This document shows, one piece after another, positions 1 to 9,136 of a stretch of 64,000 nucleotides of DNA. The stretch's first letter is position 1; the number at the start of each line of letters is the position of its first letter. A program made the position numbers and the translations under genes. Origin of the DNA: Endozoicomonas sp. SCSIO W0465 (GTDB lineage: Bacteria > Pseudomonadota > Gammaproteobacteria > Pseudomonadales > Endozoicomonadaceae); contig NZ_CP092417.1 in NCBI RefSeq assembly GCF_023716865.1, positions 6,990,501-7,054,500 of the forward strand. The letters run 5' to 3'. The notes beneath the pieces were generated by a model. That model worked only from the letters and a program-made list of their open reading frames with translations. It was not told where the DNA came from and did no database searches.

Positions 1-2097
1 GCTCATAGACAGCATGTCGAAGCCCATCGCCATTAACAGCACTGCAGCCGCAGGATCTCCAGCCATTTCACCGCAGATGCTGACCGTCTTTCCTTCCTGA
101 TGGGCATCATCCACAACCTTTTGCAAGGCATGCAGAACGGCGGGATGAAAGGAGTGATAAAGATCTGAAACCCGGGGATTGTTGCGGTCTACGGCCAGCA
201 GGTATTGAACAAGATCATTAGACCCGATGGAAAGAAAGTCAACGCGTTGTGCAAGATCTTTAACCATATAAACGGCTGCAGGCACTTCGACCATCACACC
301 CACCGGTGGCATCGATACCGGTAAACCTTCGGCAAGTACTTCTGCATGGGCACGATGAATCAGGTGTTGCGCTTCCTCGACTTCAAAAACACTGGACACC
401 ATAGGCAACATAATCCGGAGATTACCCAGACCTGCACTGGCTTTCAACATAGCCCTGACCTGCACCAGAAAGATTTCCGGATGATCCAGTGTTACCCGAA
501 TACCCCGCCATCCAAGAAAAGGATTATCTTCCTTGATAGGAAAATAGCTCAGAGACTTATCCCCTCCAATATCCAGTGTTCTCATGGTAACCGGTCGCGG
601 GGCAAACGCTTCAAGCTGATGACGATAGATTTTTTCCTGCTCTGATTCACTGGGAAAACGATCCCGAACCATGAAAGGGACTTCTGTCCGGTAAAGGCCA
701 ACACCTTCCGCCCCACGATCCAGTGAGCGGATAGTATCGGTCATCAGGCCCGTATTGACCCATAGCGGAATACGGTAATTATCCGGGGTCTCACAAGGCA
801 GATCCCGGATGGCTTCCAAACCCTTGCTGAACTGATTCTCCTCTTCGAGTACTTCAGTGTAATAATCCAGCAGCTCCTTGGCTGGAGAGGAGTACACCAG
901 ACCGAGATTGCCATCCACAATCAGTTTTTTACCGGAAAGCTTATGAAAAGGAAGGTCAACCACTCCCATTACGGTGGGTACACCTAAAGCACGGGCAAGA
1001 ATAGCGACATGAGAGTTACTGGAACCCTGCATGGAAACCAGACCCGCCAGGGACTCCTCCGGAACCTCACCCAGCATGACCGGAGAAAGCTCCTCACTGA
1101 TCAGAATCGTTTTCTGCGGGTATTCAACTCTCGCATGCTCTCCCTGCTGGAGATGAGACAGTACTCTGCGTCCGAGATCCCTCACATCAGTAGCCCGTTC
1201 ACGGAGATAATGATCGTCCATCATTTCGAAATTGCGGATATGCTCTTCAATAACCTGCCGCAAGGCACCTTGCGCCCAGGCACCGCACCGAATCCGCTCT
1301 CTTATCTCCTGCCCAAGGGCCCGGTCATCGAGCATTCTCAGATAGACGTCAAAGAGCGCCTGTTCTTCAGCAGGCAAACGATCAGAAAGCCGCTCAGCGG
1401 TGTCTTTCATTTCTTCCCGCACTGCAGCCAGCGCGCGGTCAAGCAACGCAAGCTCAAGATCCATATCCTTACAGGCTCGCTCAGGCACTGCGCCAAGATC
1501 AGCCGGAGGCGTAATAACCACCGCATCACCAATCGCTACCCCTGTGGCACCTGCACTCCCCTGAAAGCGCGCAATTCGTTTTTTTCGGGTCGGCGTGGCG
1601 ACATTATTGATGGAGCCGGTTGCCTGAGCATGGGCAATAACCCCGGCCAATTGAGCAGACATAGTGACCAGAAAGGCTTCTTCATGCTCATCAAAGCGCC
1701 GCTGCTCAACCTGCTGAACCACCAGGACACCAAGCGTGTTGCGATGATGGATGATGGGGACACCCAGAAAAGAGGTAAAGCGCTCTTCCCCAGTTTCACG
1801 GATGTAGTGAAACTTCGGATGAGAAGCAGCCTCTTCAAGATTTATGGGCTCTTCACGCAGCCCGACCTGGCCAACAAGACCTTCGGAGTGAGAGAGAGTA
1901 ACCTGCCCCACAGCAGAAGGATTCAAACCTTCTGAAGCCATCAGCGTATAAAAGGCACTCTCAGAGTCATATAGATAGACTGAGCACACCTCGGTTTTCA
2001 TGGCACCACGAACCCGCTGCACAATAATCTGCAGTGCCACCTGTAGATCAGAGGCAGAACTGACTTCCTGTACGATATTGCGCAGGGTGTTTAGCAT
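1..2097 (-). CDS. ptsP: PtsP, phosphoenolpyruvate-protein phosphotransferase of the nitrogen PTS (C-terminus cut by window edge)
   Basis: I translated the minus strand by hand. It reads without a stop from an ATG at 2097 to the window edge (699 codons; the family is about 750 aa, so roughly 50 C-terminal residues are missing). The N-terminus is a GAF domain (starts MLNTLRNIVQEVSS), followed by the enzyme I domains: the phospho-histidine swivel segment (GSSNSHVAILARALGVP) and the PEP-binding barrel (RTEVPFMVRDRFPSE, LDIGGDKSL, GSNDLVQY, ICGEMAGDP). Known role of the family: it takes phosphate from PEP and starts the Npr/PtsN regulatory relay that responds to nitrogen; it acts in the cytoplasm. 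The next gene on the same strand is rppH, as in Pseudomonas and E. coli. A long plus-strand ORF across this gene is a shadow. Confidence 0.95.
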   Translation of the reverse strand, partial: MLNTLRNIVQEVSSASDLQVALQIIVQRVRGAMKTEVCSVYLYDSESAFYTLMASEGLNPSAVGQVTLSHSEGLVGQVGLREEPINLEEAASHPKFHYIRETGEERFTSFLGVPIIHHRNTLGVLVVQQVEQRRFDEHEEAFLVTMSAQLAGVIAHAQATGSINNVATPTRKKRIARFQGSAGATGVAIGDAVVITPPADLGAVPERACKDMDLELALLDRALAAVREEMKDTAERLSDRLPAEEQALFDVYLRMLDDRALGQEIRERIRCGAWAQGALRQVIEEHIRNFEMMDDHYLRERATDVRDLGRRVLSHLQQGEHARVEYPQKTILISEELSPVMLGEVPEESLAGLVSMQGSSNSHVAILARALGVPTVMGVVDLPFHKLSGKKLIVDGNLGLVYSSPAKELLDYYTEVLEEENQFSKGLEAIRDLPCETPDNYRIPLWVNTGLMTDTIRSLDRGAEGVGLYRTEVPFMVRDRFPSESEQEKIYRHQLEAFAPRPVTMRTLDIGGDKSLSYFPIKEDNPFLGWRGIRVTLDHPEIFLVQVRAMLKASAGLGNLRIMLPMVSSVFEVEEAQHLIHRAHAEVLAEGLPVSMPPVGVMVEVPAAVYMVKDLAQRVDFLSIGSNDLVQYLLAVDRNNPRVSDLYHSFHPAVLHALQKVVDDAHQEGKTVSICGEMAGDPAAAVLLMAMGFDMLSMS

Positions 2098-2271
2098 ATC
2101 TATCACATCCCCGGTCTGATAATACTTGCTGCAACTACTTTAACAGTACAATAGCAATCCATGGCAAATTATATTGTCTTGTAACATCCTTCTTTCTATC
2201 GCAGCCCACCAGTTTGAACATATATCCATATGTCAACACAGGATCACTGACTGACAAGCAGTACATCGTTA

Positions 2272-2760
2272 TCAGTCGTTGGACTGTAACTTCCCGATTC
2301 TGGGCACCAACTCTTTCAGTGCCCGTCTGTATACTTCCCGTTTAAACGAAACCACCTGGCCAAGAGGATACCAGTAACTCACCCAGCGCCAGCCATCAAA
2401 TTCCGGGGACCTCGTGTGGTCAACCCGAATACGGTCATCATTGCTCAGCAGCTTCAGCAGAAACCACTTCTGTTTCTGCCCGATGCACAGCGGTTGCTGA
2501 TCCCGGCGAACGAGTCGTCTCGGCAGACGATAACGTAACCACCCCCGGGTACAGCCAAGGATTTCTACATCCTCTGGATGGAGACCAATCTCCTCAAACA
2601 GCTCTCTGTACATCGCATCTTCCGGCGTTTCCCCATCGTTGATACCACCCTGGGGAAATTGCCAGGCATCCTGCCTGATCCGCCGAGCCCACAATACCTG
2701 ACCGTGATGATTCGCCAGGATAATGCCTACATTTGGCCTGAATCCATCGATGTCAATCAC
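2272..2760 (-). CDS. rppH: RNA pyrophosphohydrolase RppH
   Basis: This Nudix hydrolase removes pyrophosphate from 5'-triphosphate mRNA ends and so triggers RNase E decay. The Nudix box is clear (GGINDGETPEDAMYRELFEEIGL), as are the family segments PNVGIILANHHGQVLWARR, CIGQKQKWFLL and SPEFDGWRWVSYWYPLGQVV. I chose a GTG start at 2760 because translation then begins V/M-IDIDGFRPNVGI, matching the family N-terminus, with an AAGG about 11 bases upstream. The ORF stays open to an ATG at 2832, but those 24 extra residues have no family counterpart. The protein is 162 aa, close to E. coli RppH. It sits upstream of ptsP on the same strand and is divergent from the HAD gene. Confidence 0.95.
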   Translation of the reverse strand: MIDIDGFRPNVGIILANHHGQVLWARRIRQDAWQFPQGGINDGETPEDAMYRELFEEIGLHPEDVEILGCTRGWLRYRLPRRLVRRDQQPLCIGQKQKWFLLKLLSNDDRIRVDHTRSPEFDGWRWVSYWYPLGQVVSFKREVYRRALKELVPRIGKLQSND

Positions 2761-3055
2761 GTATATGGCTACCTTAGGGCCACCATACTGTGTTACGAAT
2801 ACCCCCTCATCCGGGAACATAACCATAGCCACACACTAAAATGGAGCATGCAGCTGACTATTCCGGAAACCATAGGATTAGACGCAGTCACTTTTCGGTG
2901 GCCACTTAAACTATTACTTATCACGCATTGTTTCACAAACGAATACAACACAGCAAACCGGCTTTTCACCAGGGGGGTGATTCTCAATTTAAGCCAGGCA
3001 GGTCAAATCTGTATAATATCCTCAAGTTCAGCCTGAATAATAAACTGGAGTAAGA

Positions 3056-3712
3056 ATGGCACTGGCAATCTTTGATCTGGATAACACCCTGATTGCTGGC
3101 GACAGTGATGCCCTGTGGGGAGAGTTTATGGTCGCCAACGGTCTGGTTGATACTGAAAGTTTCAGGGCAGATAACAACCGCTTCTATGAACAGTACAAAC
3201 AGGGCGTTATGGACATTTGGGAGTATCTGGATTTCTGCCTTAAGCCATTGACGCAATATCCCCTTGAAGCGTTGGAAAGCTGGCATGGCCAGTTTATGGA
3301 GCAGGTAATAATTCCCATCCTTTTGGATAAAGGCCTTACCCGGATTGCAAAACATCGTCAGCAGGGAGATCACATTATGATGATCACTGCGACCAACCGT
3401 TTTGTGACCGAACGCATAGCTGAACAATTCAAGGTGGATACCCTGCTGGCCATTGATCTTGAGGTCAGCGATAGCCACTATACCGGCAAGGTTACCGGAA
3501 CTCCCACCTACCAGCAGGGGAAAGTACTCCGCCTGCAGGAGTGGCTCAACCAGCATCCTGAACACTCTATGGCAGGTAGCTACTTTTACAGTGACTCACA
3601 AAATGACCTGCCGCTGCTGAAAAAGGTCGATAACCCTGTCGCCGTAGACCCAGATCCGGAACTCAAAAGATTCGCCGAGAAACAGGGCTGGAAAATAATC
3701 AGTTTCCGCTAA
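3056..3712 (+). CDS. HAD superfamily IB phosphatase (SerB-like)
   Basis: 218 aa. Motif I of HAD phosphatases, DLDNTL (residues 7-12), starts the protein. The motif II threonine lies in MMITATNRF, and motif III with its acidic pair is YFYSDSQNDLPLL. This arrangement fits subfamily IB, which includes phosphoserine and histidinol-phosphate phosphatases. The gene next to rppH/ptsP in Pseudomonas aeruginosa (PA0335) is of this type and, as I recall, has been linked to histidinol-phosphate hydrolysis; substrate transfer to this protein is inference. The start has a good ribosome site (TGGAG, 7 bases before ATG). It is divergent from rppH across about 295 bp that should hold both promoters. Confidence 0.85.
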   Translation: MALAIFDLDNTLIAGDSDALWGEFMVANGLVDTESFRADNNRFYEQYKQGVMDIWEYLDFCLKPLTQYPLEALESWHGQFMEQVIIPILLDKGLTRIAKHRQQGDHIMMITATNRFVTERIAEQFKVDTLLAIDLEVSDSHYTGKVTGTPTYQQGKVLRLQEWLNQHPEHSMAGSYFYSDSQNDLPLLKKVDNPVAVDPDPELKRFAEKQGWKIISFR

Positions 3713-3886
3713 TCACGGAAAAGTTAACCGGCCAACAATCGCTTTGAGAGATGTTGACAAATTCAATAAATCTTCATTTGTTCTGCTGTTGACTTGTTAA
3801 TAGGAAGAATGATTCTTTTTAAGGCTATAAAAAATCAGCTAGGTTAATTGGGCTTCTTTTTTCATAACAATGATCTGGAGAATTTT

Positions 3887-4522
3887 ATGGATAACAGTGG
3901 GCAGTACGGTTTGTCCCATAGTCATTCATCAGTTGACAATACCTATCGACTTCAGACAGAAGAACCATCGGCAACCGGCTCCGGAGGCAGTGCAAGTGTG
4001 ACCTTCCAGGGCGCGTCGGTGTCCACTGCCGACAATAGTACTACCGGATTTCCCGGAAACAATGCCCGACAAGATGCTGTAAATACAGAAATTGCAGCAA
4101 GAAGCGTACTAACCGTTGAAGCGCCCGGAACTCAAGGCATTTGGCTACCCGGAGGTATCTATAGATATTCCTCAGATACGGGTGACCGCAGATTCAAGGT
4201 GCTATCAGTTGATGATCATGGTGTTCACATCAAATTATTCCCGGTAGACGCCCGGCAAAAGTCGTTTACTGCCCGAGAAAGAGGGAATTCAGGCGATCAT
4301 GGAATGGTTCAGGGTTGTCCCGGCCATTCCCCGGAAAATCTGTTGGTTAGTCATGCCCCCTTCACGCACGATGCGATGAATCAATTAGATGCGTCTCTAA
4401 TGGGCATTGGGCAGGTTGCTGGATGGGAAATGGAAGGATACAACCTTTGGGCAAATAACCCGCGCGCTGGATATTTCATTAATTTAGAACACTTTATGGA
4501 TTTTTTTGCTTCCCACAAGTGA
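3887..4522 (+). CDS. Hypothetical 211-aa protein with disordered Ser/Thr/Gly-rich N-terminus
   Basis: I do not recognise the family. The ORF is open from a TTG at 3848, but the ATG at 3887 has GGAG six bases upstream and gives an N-terminus (MDNSGQYGLSHSH) like that of the 410-aa unknown at 18666. Residues 1-85 are low-complexity (Ser, Thr, Gly, Asn) and likely disordered. From about residue 90 to the end there is a compact-looking domain with beta-rich segments (GIWLPGGIYRYSSDTGDRRFK, VLSVDDHGVHIKLFPVDA) and an aromatic C-terminus. There is no signal peptide or membrane segment. A flexible polar N-terminus followed by a small domain is common in type III effectors, but nothing proves secretion. 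The flanks are AT-rich and non-coding. Confidence 0.7.
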   Translation: MDNSGQYGLSHSHSSVDNTYRLQTEEPSATGSGGSASVTFQGASVSTADNSTTGFPGNNARQDAVNTEIAARSVLTVEAPGTQGIWLPGGIYRYSSDTGDRRFKVLSVDDHGVHIKLFPVDARQKSFTARERGNSGDHGMVQGCPGHSPENLLVSHAPFTHDAMNQLDASLMGIGQVAGWEMEGYNLWANNPRAGYFINLEHFMDFFASHK

Positions 4523-4924
4523 GTAATAAAACATGGCTCTTATCTCTTCCGTATAGTGGGCTCTATTGGTAAAAGAGGAGCTTCTGTTGTAAACAATTGT
4601 TTCTTTACAGTGGCAGCAGGTAGCAAAACTTTATCTGAAAGATAAGGCTCATATCTGCTGATCATTCCCTATCTATATCGCCTGTCGAAATGCAGTTTAG
4701 TGTTCTATTGATGCCAATTAACAATCGACACGTGCAGTCTATTCCAAGAAATCTGCCACTCCCATGCAGATATCGTTAACTTTGCCCTTTAATCATAAAG
4801 ATCACGAACACCAGTCGGCTACTTTTTAATATGACTTCAGTGCATATACGGATACACTCCTTAAAGATGGAACTTTAGTCTCTAACAAGCTTAATACTAA
4901 AGTACATGACGAGGAGCTGTAGCG
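4523..4924. other. Non-coding stretch between two hypothetical genes
   Basis: About 400 bp, AT-rich, with no convincing ORF, RNA gene or strong terminator. The only clear signal is the ribosome site GAGGAG near 4910-4915 that serves the following gene. Confidence 0.6.
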
Positions 4925-5272
4925 ATGTCTCACTACAACGAAGAACAGCTGAACACCCTGCTCCAATCATTGATGGATAGCACCGATAATCGCTCAATGA
5001 TGGATCTTCTCGAGTCAGCCCATAAAGGCTTTTCCCGGGGAGCCAATGACTTTGTCGAACTGGCAACAGGAAACATGTTGCCAGCCGATATTAAAAATAA
5101 TCTGCGGATTTACCCCCTGGCACAAATTCTGGTCAGCATTGTCAAATATCATGAGCTGAACAAGAACACGGATATTATTCGCAAAACCGTACTGGCCTTG
5201 CTGGATAGCCTTGAAGATAGCCTACATCCAGAGACTTATGATGCCCAGACACTGGAGACAACGCTGCACTGA
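4925..5272 (+). CDS. Small hypothetical protein (115 aa)
   Basis: A start ATG with a strong GAGGAG site about 8 bases upstream supports a real gene. The protein is soluble, acidic and apparently all-helical (MSHYNEEQLNTLLQSLMD, then SMMDLLESAHKGFSRGANDFVELATGNMLP, then a helical tail LLDSLEDSLHPETYDAQTLETTLH). I do not recognise a family. The stop codon lies 19 bp before the target duplication of the IS4 element, so the insertion separated it from whatever followed; the PhyH gene at 7043 may once have been its downstream neighbour. Confidence 0.7.
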   Translation: MSHYNEEQLNTLLQSLMDSTDNRSMMDLLESAHKGFSRGANDFVELATGNMLPADIKNNLRIYPLAQILVSIVKYHELNKNTDIIRKTVLALLDSLEDSLHPETYDAQTLETTLH

Positions 5273-5299
5273 CAACCTTCTATCAAAATCCACTGCATC

Positions 5300-6994
5300 C
5301 TCGACTTTAGAGTCTGTATAAAACGATAATTCGGTCAGCTTTTTATAGTGAAGCAAGCCGAAATCAGTGAACTGTTTTTCCAAGTTCGTTATTACTTCCG
5401 TTTTTTGCCTAAAAGCCTTTAGTTATGCTGCTTCTGAATTATCCGGTATTAACTGGTCGATCAGATCGCGAAAATTGAACTCATATTTTTGCTTATATCT
5501 GTTCCAGCCCTTGCGAATAGAGAACCTCGGAATAATTCCTGAAAGAGCAATTTTCATCATGCCTGCAGTGGTTGTATCCGGGCTTCTCCAGGGTATCCGA
5601 GAAATATTCAGACATGCCTGATTTTTACAAACGGTTAATAACTGCAATGGCTCTTATTGGATTACAGACTGTTCCCAGATTGAACCTGGCTGAAGCACTT
5701 ATCATTAAAGGCTCTCAGAGCTTTGCTCGGCAATTTGCCCTCAAGCCTTACATTGCGTGGTCCACATCCAATTTTCACTGCAGAGCAGTTCGGAAATCAA
5801 ATAGAGCCACTGCAATAATGCATAGCCTGCCATTTTCAAATGCATCCATCGAAGCAGTGTTCGCAATTTCTGCTGCCATAAATGGCAACAGCCAAAAGCA
5901 TGTTTGAGTTGGTGAAACATTGGCTCTACCGGCCATCTCCGGGAATAGGCACGAAGCACCTCCAGTCCCTCAAGTTCCGGATTGGTCGAGATGAATATTC
6001 TGCTTTCGGTCAGACCTTTGTCATTTTCAAAGCGACTCCAGACGACGCGTACTTCACGACCTTTAAGGAATCTGGCGCGACAGATCAGGGTACGATAACG
6101 TATTTTGCGAAATTTGCCGTACATCCATACTGTTGCTTTTTCTTCCGGCAGTTTCTTAACCTGTTCTGTCGTCATCTTGATGCCGTACTTTTTTGGGCGC
6201 CCTCGCTTCTTTACGGTGGGTGCTGGCGGCAAAGCATAGAGGGCCCGATTTGAAGGTATCTGACCAACAACTTCTATGTTCATTTCCAGAGCTGGCTTTA
6301 TCAGTGTCCAGTTCATATACCAGCAATCGGTTAGCAGGCGTAGCACTCGATCCTTCACTTCATTGCGTACCACCCTGAGCATGGCCACGGCAATTTTCAG
6401 TTTGCTGGTGTTACCTGAAGCTGGTGTCGGAAATGAGATCACCGGTATGGCGGTAAATACTTCATCTGCAGCCCGCTCAAATATGATGGCCAGGGAAACC
6501 CAACACTGCCCCCAGATGTACGTCGGCCGATTGCGTTTCTTGCTGTGTTGATGATGTGTACGACAAGCAGGGGCTTTGTCGGAAAACCGTTCGATTACCC
6601 AGTCATCAAGCCCCAGGACCACAGGTTGATTCTCAGGAGCTTTGGAGCAGACCAGACGGATCAAGTGGCGTGCCAAGTTCTTCCATTGCCACTTGCCCTG
6701 AGATAGCCAGTGGTGGTAGCTGCTCCACACACAATGAAAATCAATTGTTAACAACGCCTGTGTAACAAAGCCGTCGGCTGAAAGCATGCAACCGAACAGC
6801 AGTTCGCAGAACGTTGGTACTGCAGTTGATGATAGCGCTCCAGCAAGAAAGGTTGTATATGAAGCGAGCTCCCTGAGGATTACTTGATGATCTGAAGTGA
6901 GCATGGCAACCATCTCGAATTTCGTCATTGGGGATGGTTGCTTTTAGCAGATTATGCGCCGGAACTATTGTGCTCTTAAAACTCTAAAGTCGAG
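5300..6994 (-). mobile_element. Complete IS4-family insertion sequence (1695 bp)
   Basis: The two ends are perfect 14-bp inverted repeats: CTCGACTTTAGAGT at 5300-5313 and its complement at 6981-6994. They are flanked by an identical 9-bp target duplication, CACTGCATC, at 5291-5299 and 6995-7003. One transposase ORF on the minus strand fills the right two thirds. The left 440 bp are non-coding apart from a segment (about 5642-5816) that recurs as a remnant at 27692-27865. The intact target duplication and open transposase suggest a fairly recent insertion. Confidence 0.93.
5741..6928 (-). CDS. IS4-family transposase
   Basis: 395 aa, a DDE transposase that cuts and inserts the surrounding element. 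The IS4 signature Y-(2)-R-(3)-E-(6)-K is exact in the C-terminal part (YSRRWPVEPMFHQLK). An upstream acidic motif lies in VVLGLDDWVIERF and a second in LLTDCWYMNW. A basic linker, KKRGRPKKYG, lies mid-protein. The start ATG is 53 bp from the right inverted repeat. The last 25 or so codons run into a short sequence that also occurs, degenerate, at 27.8 kb. Full length with no internal stop, so possibly active. Confidence 0.9.
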   Translation of the reverse strand: MTKFEMVAMLTSDHQVILRELASYTTFLAGALSSTAVPTFCELLFGCMLSADGFVTQALLTIDFHCVWSSYHHWLSQGKWQWKNLARHLIRLVCSKAPENQPVVLGLDDWVIERFSDKAPACRTHHQHSKKRNRPTYIWGQCWVSLAIIFERAADEVFTAIPVISFPTPASGNTSKLKIAVAMLRVVRNEVKDRVLRLLTDCWYMNWTLIKPALEMNIEVVGQIPSNRALYALPPAPTVKKRGRPKKYGIKMTTEQVKKLPEEKATVWMYGKFRKIRYRTLICRARFLKGREVRVVWSRFENDKGLTESRIFISTNPELEGLEVLRAYSRRWPVEPMFHQLKHAFGCCHLWQQKLRTLLRWMHLKMAGYALLQWLYLISELLCSENWMWTTQCKA

Positions 6995-7042
6995 CACTGC
7001 ATCAAAACCGCATCAAAAACCACTGAATGGGGTAATTGAATA

Positions 7043-7837
7043 ATGATCGACCCGAGTGAACTGCAGGAAAAAGGTTACCTCATCGTTCCTGACCTGGTTC
7101 CTGAGCAGTTACTCCAGCCCGCCATCAACGCCATTACCGACTTTCTGGATGTTAATCTGGATGATCCCACGACCTGGTATCAGAAGAACCTGGGGAGCAA
7201 TGGCATTGTCCCCATTCATCACCATCAGGCACTCTGGAATATCCGCCAGTATGAGCCTGTTTATCGATTGTATGCGGATCTGTTCAAGACAGATGATCTC
7301 TGGGTAAGATTGGATCGGGCCTCCTTCAAACCTCCCTGGCGCCCAGAGCATCCGGATGACAAAGACGACAGTCAGATCCATCTGGATAGTTACCCGGAAA
7401 GGGTGTTCCAGCCAAGATACCAGGGCATGCTCTACCTGACGGACACAGCGGAAAATCAGGGGGCATTCTGTTGTGTTCCCAGTCTCTATAGCGGAAAACA
7501 AACAACGCTGAATCGCAGCTCTCTACGTTTCACGGATGAAGACCTGAAAGGTCATGACATTGTCCACCTGGCGGGAAAGGCCGGAACCTTCCTTCTCTGG
7601 GACTCACGACTCCCCCATGCCAGCAGCCTGAACCATCACGCCAAGCCGCGTCTTACTCAATATATCTCTATGTTCCCGGCGGGTACCGAAGATAATCGGG
7701 AGGCGCGTATTCAGTTATGGCGTGAAAAAAGAGCACCTGAACGCTGGCGCAACCTTCCTTACCAACAGGATCCGGAACCTGGTCTGCCTGCTAAACTGAC
7801 GCCACTGGGAGAACAGCTTCTGGGTCTGAGCCAGTGA
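7043..7837 (+). CDS. Phytanoyl-CoA dioxygenase (PhyH) family Fe(II)/2-oxoglutarate oxygenase
   Basis: 264 aa, cytoplasmic. The iron triad of the double-stranded beta-helix fold is visible: HxD in QIHLDS (His113, Asp115) and the distal His192 in LPHASS. Arg203 (KPRLTQYIS) is placed to bind 2-oxoglutarate. These enzymes hydroxylate diverse small molecules, and I cannot name the substrate. The start is preceded by GGGG about 11 bases away. The gene begins 40 bp after the right target duplication of the IS4 element, so its native promoter may have been displaced. It converges with the amidase gene; the two stop codons abut (7837/7838). Confidence 0.85.
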   Translation: MIDPSELQEKGYLIVPDLVPEQLLQPAINAITDFLDVNLDDPTTWYQKNLGSNGIVPIHHHQALWNIRQYEPVYRLYADLFKTDDLWVRLDRASFKPPWRPEHPDDKDDSQIHLDSYPERVFQPRYQGMLYLTDTAENQGAFCCVPSLYSGKQTTLNRSSLRFTDEDLKGHDIVHLAGKAGTFLLWDSRLPHASSLNHHAKPRLTQYISMFPAGTEDNREARIQLWREKRAPERWRNLPYQQDPEPGLPAKLTPLGEQLLGLSQ

Positions 7838-8509
7838 TCAGGAACCCACCGTTCCCTTAGCCTCTTCAATAAGGCGCACCGTCGTTTCTGTCAGCAAGCT
7901 TACCGAGTGCCAGAAGTGGCTTTTGGCTTCTATCGACTCAGGCTCACTCGCTTTCAGTTGCATCAAACGCTCTTGCAGTGCTTTCGGGCAGACCGCCGGA
8001 CGCAAGGGAGCCTCATACCCCGGGTAGTTCTCCCGATAAAAACGGTGCCAGTCAAAGAGCATTCCGGGGTCCGCTTTGCCACGAAAGCCAGCAATATGCT
8101 CATGGCCAACGACTCTCTCAGGGTGCCGGAGATTCGGATAATGTTCTTTAAATCTGGCCATCACCCCATGCAGAGAATGATATTGCTCGTCAGTAAACGG
8201 AAATACATTGCCGTTATAATTCACCAACTCAATGCCAATAGAGCAATCATTTAACCCATGAACCCCTTCCCATTCACTAACCCCCGCATGCCAGCCGCGA
8301 TGTACATGGCCATTCAGGCAGTCTACCAGCTCATAAATCTCACCATCAGTATCGATCACCAGATGTGAAGACACACAGGATTCGGGGTTCGTAAATATAG
8401 CCAGAGTATCTTTCAGGTCTACCGCTGTATAATGAATTACCAGATAATCCACAGGAATTAACCAGTCATCCCTGTTCGCAGTTTTTACCCTGTTGACATT
8501 CAAAGTCAT
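7838..8509 (-). CDS. N-acetylmuramoyl-L-alanine amidase (Amidase_2/AmpD-like)
   Basis: 223 aa from the ATG at 8509 (the ORF extends two codons to a TTG). Amidase_2 features: the first zinc His in DYLVIHYTA, the substrate-groove segment VHRGWHAGVSEWEG, the NDCSIGIELVN motif and the second zinc/catalytic region VVGHEHIAGFRGKADPG. These enzymes cut the bond between MurNAc and L-Ala in peptidoglycan or its anhydro-muropeptides. No signal peptide is visible, so a cytoplasmic recycling role like AmpD is more likely than a periplasmic AmiD role. The C-terminal 50 residues are helical and not family-typical. No ampE lies nearby. Confidence 0.85.
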   Translation of the reverse strand: MTLNVNRVKTANRDDWLIPVDYLVIHYTAVDLKDTLAIFTNPESCVSSHLVIDTDGEIYELVDCLNGHVHRGWHAGVSEWEGVHGLNDCSIGIELVNYNGNVFPFTDEQYHSLHGVMARFKEHYPNLRHPERVVGHEHIAGFRGKADPGMLFDWHRFYRENYPGYEAPLRPAVCPKALQERLMQLKASEPESIEAKSHFWHSVSLLTETTVRLIEEAKGTVGS

Positions 8510-8613
8510 AAGCAAGCAGCCAGATAGGTATCGATCAATTTATCATTGTCTGATTCTCCAGAGACTGCAAGCTGTCACAACGTAACGAGAAAGAAATTAT
8601 TGGAGGATACACA

Positions 8614-9009
8614 ATGGCCAAAGGGCTATTAAAGCACCGGGAGCGACAGAGTGCCCTGAGTCTGTTGGGAAAAGATCTGGCGCGCCGGGCAAAATCAAAA
8701 TGTGAACTGTGTGAAGCCTCCGGAGTTCCGCTGTCCATCTATGAGGTAGAGCCCGTTCCCGGCGAGCCAGACTACGACCATTGTCTGATGCTTTGTGAAA
8801 CCTGTAAAACGCAACTGGAGAATCCAAAGCACCTGGAGCCTAACCACTGGCGCTGCCTGACCAAAAGTATCTGGAGCCAGATACCCGCCGTTCAGGTGGT
8901 TTCTCTCAGGCAGTTGAGGAAATTATCGGCAAAACAGGATTGGGCGATTGAAGCACTGGAACAGGCATACATTGAGCCTGACATTGAGCAGTGGGCAGGC
9001 TCAGAGTAA
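8614..9009 (+). CDS. PhnA-type zinc-ribbon protein
   Basis: 131 aa. The N-terminal part has the PhnA/YjdM zinc-ribbon pattern: LGKDLARRAKSKCELCEASG (Cys30, Cys33), then LMLCETCKTQL (Cys61, Cys64). The tail matches the family in style (NHWRCLTKSIWSQIPAVQVVS). Despite the name, the family has no proven role in phosphonate use; function is unknown. A strong GGAGG site 7 bases before the ATG sets the start. It is divergent from the amidase gene. Confidence 0.85.
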   Translation: MAKGLLKHRERQSALSLLGKDLARRAKSKCELCEASGVPLSIYEVEPVPGEPDYDHCLMLCETCKTQLENPKHLEPNHWRCLTKSIWSQIPAVQVVSLRQLRKLSAKQDWAIEALEQAYIEPDIEQWAGSE

Positions 9010-9070
9010 GTAGCCAGAAATATTCGATTCCATATGGCCAGCTACTTAACAGTCAAGAAAGCTTTTCATC

Positions 9071-9106
9071 AAAAAAGCCCGGATTCTTGTTGGGAAGCAT
9101 CCGGGC
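9071..9106 (-). terminator. Rho-independent terminator for the 1317-aa gene
   Basis: An 8-bp perfect stem, GCCCGGAT (9077-9084) with ATCCGGGC (9099-9106), is followed on the minus strand by a run of six T (AAAAAA at 9071-9076 on plus). It lies 31 bp past the stop of the minus-strand giant gene. With no T-run on the plus side it would act weakly, if at all, for the PhnA-type gene. Confidence 0.85.
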
Positions 9107-9136
9107 CTGATATTACCATTATTCCAAAAGCTGGCT

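Noticed and set aside
1009..1935. 308-codon plus-strand ORF
   Set aside because: Antisense to ptsP, which translates cleanly with GAF and enzyme I motifs.
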